Below, in pieces: positions 53,713-61,852 of a stretch of 64,000 nucleotides of DNA. Made by a program: the position numbers and the translations under genes. The DNA lies in NCBI GenBank assembly GCA_019638235.1, contig JAHBUE010000001.1, forward strand, positions 2,280,492 to 2,344,491. The letters run 5' to 3'. Position 1 is the stretch's first letter; every line of letters starts with the position of its first letter. The notes under the pieces were generated by a model. That model made no database searches, was not told where the DNA came from, and saw nothing but the letters and a program-made list of their open reading frames with translations. The stretch is from Cyclobacteriaceae bacterium. GTDB taxonomy: Bacteria; Bacteroidota; Bacteroidia; Cytophagales; Cyclobacteriaceae.

Positions 53713-54737
53713 AAGGTAATTGGGTTGAATTCATCTTCAAAAGTAGTGGCTATAAAATTTACTTCTACGGCCTCCCCGGCATTTAATGTTAACCATTCTT
53801 TATTATCGATTGCTTCCCGGGGATTGGCAGTCCACCTCGATGTCCAGGGTTCAAGCGCAATGGTATAGCAATCGCCCCACCATGGAAAATCTTTTGTTGC
53901 GCCAAGTTCAGTCCACAACCAAAGTGTTTTAAAAATTTCACCGTTCCAGGTTAAGCTAAAGCCAATGTTTTTCTTTTTATTTCTAATGGCGTAAAAAGCT
54001 TCACGCGGATAACCTTCTAAGTAACATAAATCACTGTAAGCACCTGTTTTTTTAAGGTTGATAATCCGCGCATCATCGGACTCATCGTTTTTGTTTCGGG
54101 CATCAGGCCACTGAAATGTTTCTCCTCGTTTGAATCGATGATGTTCTGGCATCGAAAGTTCCGTGTTCATTGTTTTCGCGTTTGTATCAATCACCACCTC
54201 ATCATCAATAAAAGGAAGCCCAAAAGCAATGTGCTGCCCCCACATAATGCTAAGTTCTGTTTTGCCAACGTTGAGCACACGCTCCTGAATCTCAAGACTG
54301 CCCGAATTACCTCTTAATGTTAAAGATCGCTCTACTTTTAAAGGCAATCGCAACGGAGAAGCGCTCAATGTTACAGAAACAATATCATGTTCAGTTTTTA
54401 TATTTTCAATTTTCCAGGGAATTAAAGAAACCTCGCCATGTTGGCCAAGTTCGGCACCACGATAGTTAAATGGGGCACTGTTGGGAAGGCAGACTTGCCA
54501 TCCGCCATAATAATAATCCTCAAACTGGTTTTTTGTATTTCTTATCTGGCTAAAGTGAGTTTGTGGGTTAAGGATTCCTTTTGAAAGGCGAAGCAAGAAA
54601 TCAATGTCCATTGGCTTATACCGAAATTCAAAAATATCGCAACCCCTGTCGGGGAGGATACCAATTTTCAGGCGATCATTCTCTATGAATATCGCTTTCA
54701 TTCCGTTGATTGTTGTTTCTGATAGTTTACAACTCAT
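53709..54737 (-). CDS. DUF4432 / aldose-1-epimerase-like protein
   Basis: A 342-residue galactose-mutarotase-fold protein. The start at 54737 overlaps the dehydratase stop (TAATG); an earlier frame start runs back inside that gene. Family marks are LKIGILPDRGCDIFEFRYKP, WQVCLPNSAPFNYRGAELGQ with the following HGEVSL, MWGQHIAFGLPFI, and the C-terminal LWLWTELGATKDFPWWG then ALEPWTS. Such proteins are annotated DUF4432 and are often found with sugar-acid catabolism. A role in anomer or epimer interconversion of the incoming sugar is the simplest inference. Confidence 0.82.
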   Translation of the reverse strand: MSCKLSETTINGMKAIFIENDRLKIGILPDRGCDIFEFRYKPMDIDFLLRLSKGILNPQTHFSQIRNTKNQFEDYYYGGWQVCLPNSAPFNYRGAELGQHGEVSLIPWKIENIKTEHDIVSVTLSASPLRLPLKVERSLTLRGNSGSLEIQERVLNVGKTELSIMWGQHIAFGLPFIDDEVVIDTNAKTMNTELSMPEHHRFKRGETFQWPDARNKNDESDDARIINLKKTGAYSDLCYLEGYPREAFYAIRNKKKNIGFSLTWNGEIFKTLWLWTELGATKDFPWWGDCYTIALEPWTSRWTANPREAIDNKEWLTLNAGEAVEVNFIATTFEDEFNPITL

Positions 54738-55801
54738 TACACTGATTTTATTGCCTGCATTGCTCCTTTCATATAGCCCAACGCATAGGCCATACCGGAA
54801 TGCCATCCGGCTTTGGTTGACATTTCGGGTGTGTGATCAGGAATTAAAACACCTTTGTAATTATTGGCGTGTAGTATGCGCAAGGCTTTTACCATATCAA
54901 TATCTCCTTCATCAACAAATGCCTCCCTGTACTTCGGCACTTTGCCGATAACGTTTCTAAAATGAATGTACCCGATTCTTTTCTCGCGGCTATACTTATC
55001 TAATAAAGCATAAACATCGCTACCCTGCATCTCTTGTATGGTTCCCATGCAAAACTCAAAGCCATTGGCCGGACTCGAACTGAGTGTTAATAGTTTTTCA
55101 TATTCATCGGCATTGTAAAATAACCGTGCAGTTCCTCGCATCTCCGGAAGTGGCGGATCATCAGGATGGGCTACCAGCCTGACGTTATTTTCTTCAGCAA
55201 CAGGAATAAGTTTATCCAGAAAATATTTCAACCGAGCCCACATCTCATCTCGCGAAACAGGCGCAACAACTCCTTCGCGTTCATCTTCATAACGCATATT
55301 CCACACCATACCCTTTGGTATTGGCTGATCGACATTCACCTGTGTTTTATCAAAGCCAACAGCAGTTGCATTTCCTCTGCCTTGCGGCCCGCTTGTCCAT
55401 CCCCAAACACCGGCAAGGCTGAAGTAATAGCCCAGTACCGGTATTCCGGCTTTCCCCATGTTGCGAATAATGGTTTTGATGCCTTCCAGTTGCTTTTCTT
55501 TTTCGGGGCCATCCAACAGTACGTCATACCAATGCGAAGGATCAAAATTTTCGATGGCCTCCAATTTCAAACCATGCGATTCAACTTCCTTGCGAAGTGC
55601 GCTTAATTCTTCGTAACTCCACAGTTTACCCTGATTCCGAGTTTCGCCCCAGCCATTCAAATAATTTTTGGTGAGCGTTGGATTCTCTCCTTTAATATAG
55701 TCTACAAGTTGTGCAACGATATGGGTAGCGCCTGCCTGGCGGGCAAATTGAAAATTTTCGCGGGTGAGAATACTTTTATACAATCCGAGGCCCAGTTTCA
55801 T
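54737..55801 (-). CDS. Mannonate dehydratase (UxuA) family protein
   Basis: A 354-residue TIM-barrel dehydratase related to UxuA. Seen are GATHIVAQL at the start, VRLVAHPDDPPLPEMRGTAR, the metal-site motifs FCMGTIQEM and YIHFRNVIG, FVDEGDIDMVKALRIL and LIPDHTPEM with the late GYMKGAMQAI. UxuA turns D-mannonate into 2-keto-3-deoxy-D-gluconate with Fe/Mn. Here there is no uronate isomerase or KDG kinase nearby, while a lactonase and an FAH hydrolase are, so another aldonic acid may be the substrate. ATG 55801 is preferred to GTG two codons earlier. First gene of its operon. Confidence 0.88.
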   Translation of the reverse strand: MKLGLGLYKSILTRENFQFARQAGATHIVAQLVDYIKGENPTLTKNYLNGWGETRNQGKLWSYEELSALRKEVESHGLKLEAIENFDPSHWYDVLLDGPEKEKQLEGIKTIIRNMGKAGIPVLGYYFSLAGVWGWTSGPQGRGNATAVGFDKTQVNVDQPIPKGMVWNMRYEDEREGVVAPVSRDEMWARLKYFLDKLIPVAEENNVRLVAHPDDPPLPEMRGTARLFYNADEYEKLLTLSSSPANGFEFCMGTIQEMQGSDVYALLDKYSREKRIGYIHFRNVIGKVPKYREAFVDEGDIDMVKALRILHANNYKGVLIPDHTPEMSTKAGWHSGMAYALGYMKGAMQAIKSV

Positions 55802-55855
55802 ACACACTTATTTTTTAAGAAATACTTCCAGAATTGGTTAGTAGATTGTTTATTT

Positions 55856-55871
55856 GTTCATACATATGAAC
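55856..55871. promoter_or_regulatory. Candidate GntR operator GTTCATACATATGAAC in the divergent promoter
   Basis: Perfect 7-bp arms GTTCATA and TATGAAC around CA. It lies 55 bp before the dehydratase gene (minus) and 47 bp before the SDR-B gene (plus), a place suited to control both. It differs by one base from the site at 50069-50084. Confidence 0.7.
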
Positions 55872-55917
55872 TTACGGTAAAGTAAGCAAAAAAAACTCAC
55901 TTCCACATCCTAAACTG

Positions 55918-56691
55918 ATGATCTTTAACCTGAGCGGTAAATCAGCAATAGTAACCGGTGCTGCCAAAGGCATTGGTAAAGCCATTTCATTAAAATTGGC
56001 GGCTCATGGAGCACACGTAACCCTGCTTGATATGGATGAAACGGGTTTGAATGAAACTTTTCAGGAAATAAAAAAAGCCGGTAATTGCGATCAGGCAATT
56101 TGCGATATTACCAGCCGCGAGGAAGTTGAAAAAATATTTGAAAAGGTTTCAACTGCTAACGGGCTTCATATCCTTATAAACAATGCCGGCATTGCGCATG
56201 TTGGAAACGTAGAGGATACTTCAGAAGAAGATTTCGACAAGGTATATAATATTAATGTAAAGGGAACTTTCCACTGCCTTCAGGCCGGTGTAAAAGCAAT
56301 GAAAAAATCAGGAGGTGGTTGCATTGTAAATCTCGCCTCCATTGCAGCGTTGGTAGGGTTAAGTGATCGGTTTGCCTATACTGCCAGTAAGGGCGCTATA
56401 CTAAGCATGACCTATTCCATTGCTAAAGACTACCTCAACGACAAGATTCGGTGTAACAGTATTTCGCCCGGCCGTGTACACACGCCTTTTGTTGACGGAT
56501 TTTTGGCTAAGAATTATAAAGGAAAGGAACAGGAAATTTTTGAAAAACTTTCAAAGTCGCAACCCATAGGCCGCATGGGTAAACCAGAAGAGATTGCAAA
56601 CCTTGCGTTGTTTCTCTGTTCGGACGAAGCTGCTTTTATTACCGGAAGCAATTATGTTATTGATGGTGGCCTCGTAACTTTAAATACCTGA
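55918..56691 (+). CDS. SDR family dehydrogenase (oxidative sugar cluster, B)
   Basis: A 257-residue classical short-chain dehydrogenase: TGAAKGIGKAI, LDMDETG (NAD type), NNAGIAHVGNVEDTSEEDFD, catalytic Ser in NLASIA, YTASK, and the closing SNYVIDGGLVTLNT. It is transcribed with an FAH-family hydrolase (1 bp spacing). In the known L-rhamnose/L-fucose diketo-hydrolase routes an SDR oxidises the 2-keto-3-deoxy acid before an FAH enzyme cleaves it, so this is the likely job. A mannonate oxidoreductase role, as for some Bacteroidota SDRs, is the main alternative. Confidence 0.85.
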   Translation: MIFNLSGKSAIVTGAAKGIGKAISLKLAAHGAHVTLLDMDETGLNETFQEIKKAGNCDQAICDITSREEVEKIFEKVSTANGLHILINNAGIAHVGNVEDTSEEDFDKVYNINVKGTFHCLQAGVKAMKKSGGGCIVNLASIAALVGLSDRFAYTASKGAILSMTYSIAKDYLNDKIRCNSISPGRVHTPFVDGFLAKNYKGKEQEIFEKLSKSQPIGRMGKPEEIANLALFLCSDEAAFITGSNYVIDGGLVTLNT

Positions 56692-56692
56692 T

Positions 56693-57547
56693 ATGAAACT
56701 TATTCGTTTTGGAGAATTTGAAAAAGAAAAGCCGGGTGTAGAATTACCGGACGGAACAAGAATTGATGTTAGTGAAGCGTTTAATGACTTCGATGAAAAA
56801 TTCTTTGCGGATAATGGAATTGAAAAATTACGCAATTGGCTCAATGCTAACCGCAATACTGCACCTAAGATTGATTCATCCGTCAGGTTAGGCTCTCCTG
56901 TTGCACGGCCGAGCAAAATCATTTGTATTGGTTTAAACTATTCCGATCACGCAGCCGAGGCGGGAATGAAGGTGCCCTCCGAGCCGATTATATTTTTCAA
57001 AGCCACTACTTCATTATGCGGGCCGAATGACCCGGTTGTTATTCCTAAAAACAGTAAGAAGACAGATTGGGAAGTTGAACTGGCGTTGGTCATTGGAAAA
57101 AAGGCACAATACGTTGAAGAAGATGCAGCACTGGATTATGTTGCCGGCTATTGCCTGATGAATGATTACAGCGAACGCGAGTTTCAGCTTGAACGTGAAG
57201 GGCAATGGGTAAAAGGAAAAAGTGCGGATACCTTCTCGCCATTAGGGCCCTGGTTAGTTACACCAGGTGAAGCAGGTGATGTTCACAACCTGAATCTCCG
57301 GCTTTCAGTAAACGGTGAACTTCTTCAAAGCGGAAACACGAAAAACCTGATTTTCAAAATTCCCATGCTGGTGAGTTATATTTCGCAATTCATGACACTC
57401 CTGCCCGGAGATGTTATTTCAACAGGAACTCCTTTTGGCGTTGGCATGGCTTTTAAGCCCCCACGCTATCTCAAAGCAGGCGATGTTGTTTCCCTGGGAA
57501 TCGATAAGCTTGGAATTTCTACGCAAGTGGCGAAGAGTTTATTTTAA
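56693..57547 (+). CDS. FAH family hydrolase, likely 2,4-diketo-3-deoxy-aldonate hydrolase
   Basis: A 284-residue fumarylacetoacetase-fold enzyme. The short N-terminal domain (MKLIRFGEFEKEKPGVEL) is typical of the diketo-deoxy-rhamnonate/fuconate hydrolases. The catalytic domain has ICIGLNYSDHAAEAGMKVPS, TDWEVELALVIG, NDYSEREFQ, QWVKGKSADTFSPLGPWLV and STGTPFGVGMAF; Asp/Glu metal ligands and the His-Glu pair are intact. Products would be pyruvate and a small hydroxy acid. The only alternative with similar motifs is a generic acylpyruvase. It is the last gene of the two-gene plus-strand operon. Confidence 0.87.
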   Translation: MKLIRFGEFEKEKPGVELPDGTRIDVSEAFNDFDEKFFADNGIEKLRNWLNANRNTAPKIDSSVRLGSPVARPSKIICIGLNYSDHAAEAGMKVPSEPIIFFKATTSLCGPNDPVVIPKNSKKTDWEVELALVIGKKAQYVEEDAALDYVAGYCLMNDYSEREFQLEREGQWVKGKSADTFSPLGPWLVTPGEAGDVHNLNLRLSVNGELLQSGNTKNLIFKIPMLVSYISQFMTLLPGDVISTGTPFGVGMAFKPPRYLKAGDVVSLGIDKLGISTQVAKSLF

Positions 57548-57606
57548 GTAGTGCATGACCGTAATCGCCTGGCTGGTGGTGTGAAACAATCTTATTTTTC
57601 ACATGA

Positions 57607-57638
57607 ATATCCACTTAAATGTATATTTAAGTGGGTAT
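57607..57638. promoter_or_regulatory. Long palindrome before hipB (candidate HipB operator)
   Basis: CCACTTAAAT (57611-57620) and ATTTAAGTGG (57625-57634) are perfect arms around GTAT; with one mismatch the arms reach 14 bp each. It lies 44 bp before the HipB start and upstream of the -7 box at 57655. Confidence 0.7.
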
Positions 57639-57654
57639 TTATGTTTGATTACCC

Positions 57655-57662
57655 TATTTTTG
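57655..57662 (+). promoter_or_regulatory. -7 box TATTTTTG of the hipBST operon
   Basis: An exact TAnnTTTG match, 19 bp before the hipB ATG and 17 bp after the palindrome end. Confidence 0.55.
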
Positions 57663-57681
57663 ACAAATAATAAACAGTATA

Positions 57682-57894
57682 ATGGGATTTCAGGCTACTA
57701 TCGGTAAAGATATTCGGGAAAGGCGTAAAGAGCTGGGAATTACGCAGTCAGCGTTAGCCGAACTTGCAGAGGTTAATGTGAACACCATCATGCGGCTTGA
57801 AAGAGGTCTGACTAATCCTACGCTTGAAGTGCTTGTACGTATCGGGGAAGCATTGGGCATGGAGGTTAAGATGGAGGTTAAGTATAAAGCATAG
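57682..57894 (+). CDS. hipB: HipB-type antitoxin/repressor, XRE family
   Basis: A 70-residue helix-turn-helix protein: RERRKELGITQSALAELAEV, NVNTIMRLERGLTNPTLEVL. This is the usual DNA-binding part of HipB with a short MEVKMEVKYKA strand at the C-terminus that can form the intermolecular sheet of HipB dimers. It starts a three-gene operon with the split toxin and probably represses it through the palindrome upstream. Seven bases separate it from the next gene. Confidence 0.88.
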   Translation: MGFQATIGKDIRERRKELGITQSALAELAEVNVNTIMRLERGLTNPTLEVLVRIGEALGMEVKMEVKYKA

Positions 57895-57901
57895 GTAACG
57901 T

Positions 57902-58231
57902 ATGAAAGAGGCGTTAGTATATACTAATGGAGAACTGGCCGGGAGATTAACCTTTACGGATGAGAAGGAATATGTTTTCCGTTACGATGATAACTATTTT
58001 CTTAGCAGTAAACCGGGCATTAGCCTTACGCTTTCTAAAAATGCACAGGAGTATCGCAGCAAAGTTCTATTCCCGTTTTTTTTTAACATGCTGGCCGAAG
58101 GTGTTAACAGAAAACTTCAGTGCCGGCAGTTGCAGGTTGACGAGAATGACAGTTTCTCTTTACTGCTAAATACAGCAGGCGCAGATACCATAGGCGCGAT
58201 TACTGTTAAACCTCTTCCAAATGAAAGTTGA
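57902..58231 (+). CDS. hipS: HipS-like protein (HipA N-subdomain 1)
   Basis: A 109-residue protein equal to the N-terminal subdomain of HipA: KEALVYTNGELAGRLTFTDE, SSKPGISLTLSKNAQEYRSK, FPFFFNMLAEGVNRKLQCRQ, and the closing GADTIGAITVKP. In the enterobacterial HipBST system the separate HipS, not HipB, neutralises the kinase HipT, so this is a possible antitoxin. It overlaps the kinase gene by 11 bp. Confidence 0.85.
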   Translation: MKEALVYTNGELAGRLTFTDEKEYVFRYDDNYFLSSKPGISLTLSKNAQEYRSKVLFPFFFNMLAEGVNRKLQCRQLQVDENDSFSLLLNTAGADTIGAITVKPLPNES

Positions 58232-59243
58232 TCGTTGCCCATCTACGTTAAAGCCTGGATTTACCACGTACAGCCCGGCAGCATTAAGAAATGTTTTCGG
58301 GGGAAAGCGGGTTAATCATACTCTCCCGTTTGCCTCACCCGAAAATGATGAAAACGTGCAGGCAGCGTTTATTGAAAATCGTAAACGTCTTAGTATTTCC
58401 GGAGTGCAGATCAAGCTTTCGTTGATACTTGAAAAAAATAAGCTGCGTCTTACACATGCTGGCGAAACGGGGCAATACATTCTAAAGCCCATTCCGGTTG
58501 ATTTGTTGAAGGTTGAGCAACTTCCTGCCAATGAACATCTTACTATGCAAATTGCCGCCCGGATTTTCAACCTTAACACCGCGCCAAATGCCTTGGTCTT
58601 TTTTCAGGATGGTCTCCCCGCTTACATAACTAAGAGGTTTGACTATAAACCGGGCGGTAAAAAACGAAGGATGGAAGACTTTGCAACCTTATTCGGTAAA
58701 ACAAAAGACACGGCTGGCGAAAATTTTAAATATGAAGCCTCAGCAGAAGACCTCTTTCGGGTACTAAAGCAGTTTGTTGGCCCGTATGCAGCGCAAGCAC
58801 GAAAGCTGTTCAGGCTAATACTGTTTAACTATGTTTTTTCAAATGGCGATGCTCACTTAAAAAACTTTTCACTTTTAGAAACCGATTCAGGAGATTTTAT
58901 TCTAAGTCCTGCGTATGATTTAATTTGTACGCGCATCCACGTTAATGACACCGACATTGCATTCAGGCACGGCCTCTTTACTGACGATTACGAAACCGAA
59001 AGCTACAAAGCCAATGCTTTTTACGCATACGATGATTTCTTCGCGCTCGGCACCCGGGCCGGATTGCCTGAGTCAATCGTAAAGAAGGAAATCCGGGATT
59101 TCACAGATCAGGAACAAGCAGTTGCCGAACTGATTGGCAGGTCATTCCTGGAGGGTGCAGTTAAATCACAATATCTACTGGAATATCAAAACAAACGGAA
59201 GCGTCTCGCTTATTCGTTAGCTGCAAATAAAAAAAATAGCTAA
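58221..59243 (+). CDS. hipT: HipT-like serine/threonine kinase toxin
   Basis: A 340-residue kinase equal to HipA without its N-terminal subdomain. The Gly-rich loop motif LSISGVQIK holds Ser58 and Ser60, the autophosphorylation site of the family. The catalytic NGDAHLKN has Asp210, and SPAYDLI has the metal-binding Asp233. In E. coli HipT phosphorylates tryptophanyl-tRNA synthetase; the target here is unknown. Key residues are all intact so it should be active. The gene ends just before a convergent ABC permease. Confidence 0.88.
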   Translation: MKVDRCPSTLKPGFTTYSPAALRNVFGGKRVNHTLPFASPENDENVQAAFIENRKRLSISGVQIKLSLILEKNKLRLTHAGETGQYILKPIPVDLLKVEQLPANEHLTMQIAARIFNLNTAPNALVFFQDGLPAYITKRFDYKPGGKKRRMEDFATLFGKTKDTAGENFKYEASAEDLFRVLKQFVGPYAAQARKLFRLILFNYVFSNGDAHLKNFSLLETDSGDFILSPAYDLICTRIHVNDTDIAFRHGLFTDDYETESYKANAFYAYDDFFALGTRAGLPESIVKKEIRDFTDQEQAVAELIGRSFLEGAVKSQYLLEYQNKRKRLAYSLAANKKNS

Positions 59244-59254
59244 TCAATAAATCA

Positions 59255-61711
59255 TTATTCCCGCAACGCATCAACCGGGTTGGCGAAAGCGGCTTTCAGG
59301 GATTGCCAACTGATGGCCAATAATGCCAGCATGTTAACTATGGCAAGGGAAACGAAATGCACCCACCAGGAAACATCATACCGGTAAGCAAAGCCTTCGA
59401 GCCACTGCTGTACAGTATATTGTGTGGCCGGGATAGCAACTACACAGGCGATGAGTACAGGCATGGAAAACTCACGGGTGAGCAGCACTAAGATAGTCCA
59501 TACGTTGGCTCCCAATATTTTTCGTATGCCTATCTCCTTCGTTTTCTGAAAAGTGGTGTAGGCAACAAGGCCGATCAGCCCCAGGCAGGCAATGGTTATG
59601 CCCAGCACCGCGAACAACCCGAATAGTTTTCCAAAGGCTTTGTCGCGGGCATATTGCTCATCAAAAAATGAATCTAAGAAAAAATAATCGAATGGGTCGT
59701 TAGGGTATATTTCTTTCCACGCCATTTCTATGTTCGCTACCGTTTGTGGCATATTATGGCTTTGTACTTTTATCGGAAAAAACCCAAACTCATAATCATG
59801 ACCACGCAATAAAATAAGCGGATGTATGGATTTTTGCAACCCCTGGTAGTGCGTGTCTTCCACTACACCAATAACCTGGTATTGCCGGTTCTCCATCATC
59901 ACCGTTTTACCCACAGCCGTTTCGGCCGTGAAGCTCATCATGCGTGCAGCCGTTTCGTTTATGATGATTTTTGTTTCTTCACCGGGTTGTTCCGTAAAAT
60001 TCCTTCCATCGAGGAAACGTATGCCCAGCGCAGGCGCATACCCACGATCAATGTAGGCAACATCGTAGGTTATATTTTTTCCATCCTCCCCTCCTGCTGC
60101 ATGTACATTATCTTTCCTTACCAGAAATTCATTTCCGGGAATACACCCTGAAGCGCCTACTTCCGCCACTTCGACAAACGGCAACAACTTCTCGCGTAAA
60201 TTTTCAAAATACTGCATACGTTTATCATTGCCGATCATCGAACGTGGAGAATGCAACACAATAACCTGGTCAGGATTCATACCCAACTCCTGGCTGCGCA
60301 TGAACTTCACCTGTTTATAAATCACCAATGTGGTTGTCAGCAGGAATACCGAGCAAAAAAACTGGAAGGCAAGAAGCGTTTTCCGAAAGTATGCTTTGCC
60401 GGGTTTTGCATTGACTTTCCCTTTGATTACTTCGGTTGTACGAAGTGCGGATAACCCCAATGAAGGATACAGGCTTGCAACTAATCCGCCAAAAAGGATA
60501 ATGACGAAAAACAACATCAGGGTAATGGTACCCTGCCCTGAAAGCGCAAATACAGGGAGTTGTATCTGCGTTATCTCCTGAACTATATTGCCAGAAAAAT
60601 AAACGATACCCCATGCTAATGCACCGGCTGCCAGGCTTGACAACATGGCTTCAAACAGGAACTGAATCATCAGTTGCCTGCGTGTGGAGCCGATGGCCTT
60701 TCGTACACCTACTTCCTTAGCACGCTCCAGCGAGCGCACGGTTAACAGGTTGGTAAAGTTAATCCACGCGATGACAAGAATGAGGGCAGCCGCCCCGATC
60801 ATGGAATAAACAAATGCGCGACTTCCGTTGGGTTGCAATTCATCTGCAATGTTGGAGTGCAGATGAATAGATTCCACAGGCTGAAGATAAAATTCATAGG
60901 TAACATCGCGTGTAACGGATTCAGGAATACGATCTTTCAATATTTTTGCAGCCATCGTTTCCACTTTCTCCGGTGATGTGCCGGGCGTTAACTGAAGATA
61001 AACGTAGCTCGCGTTCCAGTCTGGCGGAAGGCTGTTCTCAAACACCGGCCCTGCCAGTGTAACTAATGTTGACCACGATACTACGAAATCAACCTCTATA
61101 TGTGAATTGACCGGCAGGTCTTTATAAACACCCTGGATGGTAAAGCCGAGATTTTCATTCAGCCAAATAGTTTTTCCAATAGGGTCGTGTTCACCCTCCC
61201 AGTCTGTTCCGAAAAAGCGTTTAGCCCCGGATTCAGAAATGATAGCGCTCCAGGGTTTATCGAGCAATGTCAAATCGCCCTGCCTGGTAAATTCAAGGTT
61301 GAATACAGAAATAAAATTGCGGTCGGCCCAGAAGGTGTGCTGCCGGTTGAATTTCACATCTCCTTCTTTATAATGCAGCATGCACTCTTCCTTGTACAGC
61401 CGGGCGCAGGCCATTACTTCCGGTATCTCATTTTTCAACAGCGCGGCAAGCCCCGGGTAACTTCGCGCACTTTCCATCACCACATTACCCTGTTCTGTTT
61501 TTCTCACCGCTACGCGATACGTGTCTTTACTGTTTTCAAAAAACGTATCGAAGCTCAATTCATAGTGTACGATATGAGCGATGACAAGGAAGGCCGCCAA
61601 TCCTACCGTAAGGCCGAAGATGTTAATGTACGTGAACAACACACCTGCCCCTCTCCCGCCTTTACGCTTATAGAAAGCCCTGAAGGCTGTGATAAGGTAG
61701 TGTCTGAACAT
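59255..61711 (-). CDS. MacB-like ABC transporter permease (FtsX family)
   Basis: An 818-residue inner-membrane protein of the large Bacteroidota permease family. An N-terminal helix (about 22-45) leads into a MacB-type periplasmic domain, then FtsX helices with ERAKEVGVRKAIGSTRRQLM, a second periplasmic domain (about 500-660), and a final FtsX block with FQKTKEIGIRKILGANVWTI. It ends in NPVDALRE, the hallmark of this family. No ATPase gene is next to it; these permeases often use a distant LolD-like one. The substrate is unknown; peptide, lipoprotein or drug export is usual for relatives. Confidence 0.88.
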   Translation of the reverse strand: MFRHYLITAFRAFYKRKGGRGAGVLFTYINIFGLTVGLAAFLVIAHIVHYELSFDTFFENSKDTYRVAVRKTEQGNVVMESARSYPGLAALLKNEIPEVMACARLYKEECMLHYKEGDVKFNRQHTFWADRNFISVFNLEFTRQGDLTLLDKPWSAIISESGAKRFFGTDWEGEHDPIGKTIWLNENLGFTIQGVYKDLPVNSHIEVDFVVSWSTLVTLAGPVFENSLPPDWNASYVYLQLTPGTSPEKVETMAAKILKDRIPESVTRDVTYEFYLQPVESIHLHSNIADELQPNGSRAFVYSMIGAAALILVIAWINFTNLLTVRSLERAKEVGVRKAIGSTRRQLMIQFLFEAMLSSLAAGALAWGIVYFSGNIVQEITQIQLPVFALSGQGTITLMLFFVIILFGGLVASLYPSLGLSALRTTEVIKGKVNAKPGKAYFRKTLLAFQFFCSVFLLTTTLVIYKQVKFMRSQELGMNPDQVIVLHSPRSMIGNDKRMQYFENLREKLLPFVEVAEVGASGCIPGNEFLVRKDNVHAAGGEDGKNITYDVAYIDRGYAPALGIRFLDGRNFTEQPGEETKIIINETAARMMSFTAETAVGKTVMMENRQYQVIGVVEDTHYQGLQKSIHPLILLRGHDYEFGFFPIKVQSHNMPQTVANIEMAWKEIYPNDPFDYFFLDSFFDEQYARDKAFGKLFGLFAVLGITIACLGLIGLVAYTTFQKTKEIGIRKILGANVWTILVLLTREFSMPVLIACVVAIPATQYTVQQWLEGFAYRYDVSWWVHFVSLAIVNMLALLAISWQSLKAAFANPVDALRE

Positions 61712-61727
61712 GATGCAGATATTTTAC

Positions 61728-61757
61728 CGAAGGTAAAGAGATCATGTTAAAAGACAA
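61728..61757 (-). promoter_or_regulatory. Promoter of the MacB-like permease gene
   Basis: On the minus strand TTG (61757-61755), a 19-bp spacer and TACCTTCG (61735-61728) fit the Bacteroidota TTG-N19-TAnnTTTG pattern with one mismatch. The -7 box is 16 bp before the ATG. Confidence 0.5.
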
Positions 61758-61800
61758 GGGGATAACACAATAGTTAGTTCTTTCAAAACGCTAAAATAAA

Positions 61801-61828
61801 AGAGGCTGCCCCGTTTGAGGCAGCCTCT
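61801..61828 (-). terminator. Intrinsic terminator after the 61853-62848 gene
   Basis: AGAGGCTGCC and GGCAGCCTCT form a perfect 10-bp stem with an 8-nt loop, followed on the minus strand by TTTATTTTAG. It separates this gene from the permease gene. Confidence 0.85.
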
Positions 61829-61852
61829 CATGGCTGAAGTAATTCAGGTCTG

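Noticed and set aside
61187..61750. A 187-codon frame opposite the start of the MacB-like permease
   Set aside because: It covers the signal-anchor part of a clear permease gene and its promoter, and has no recognisable domain.
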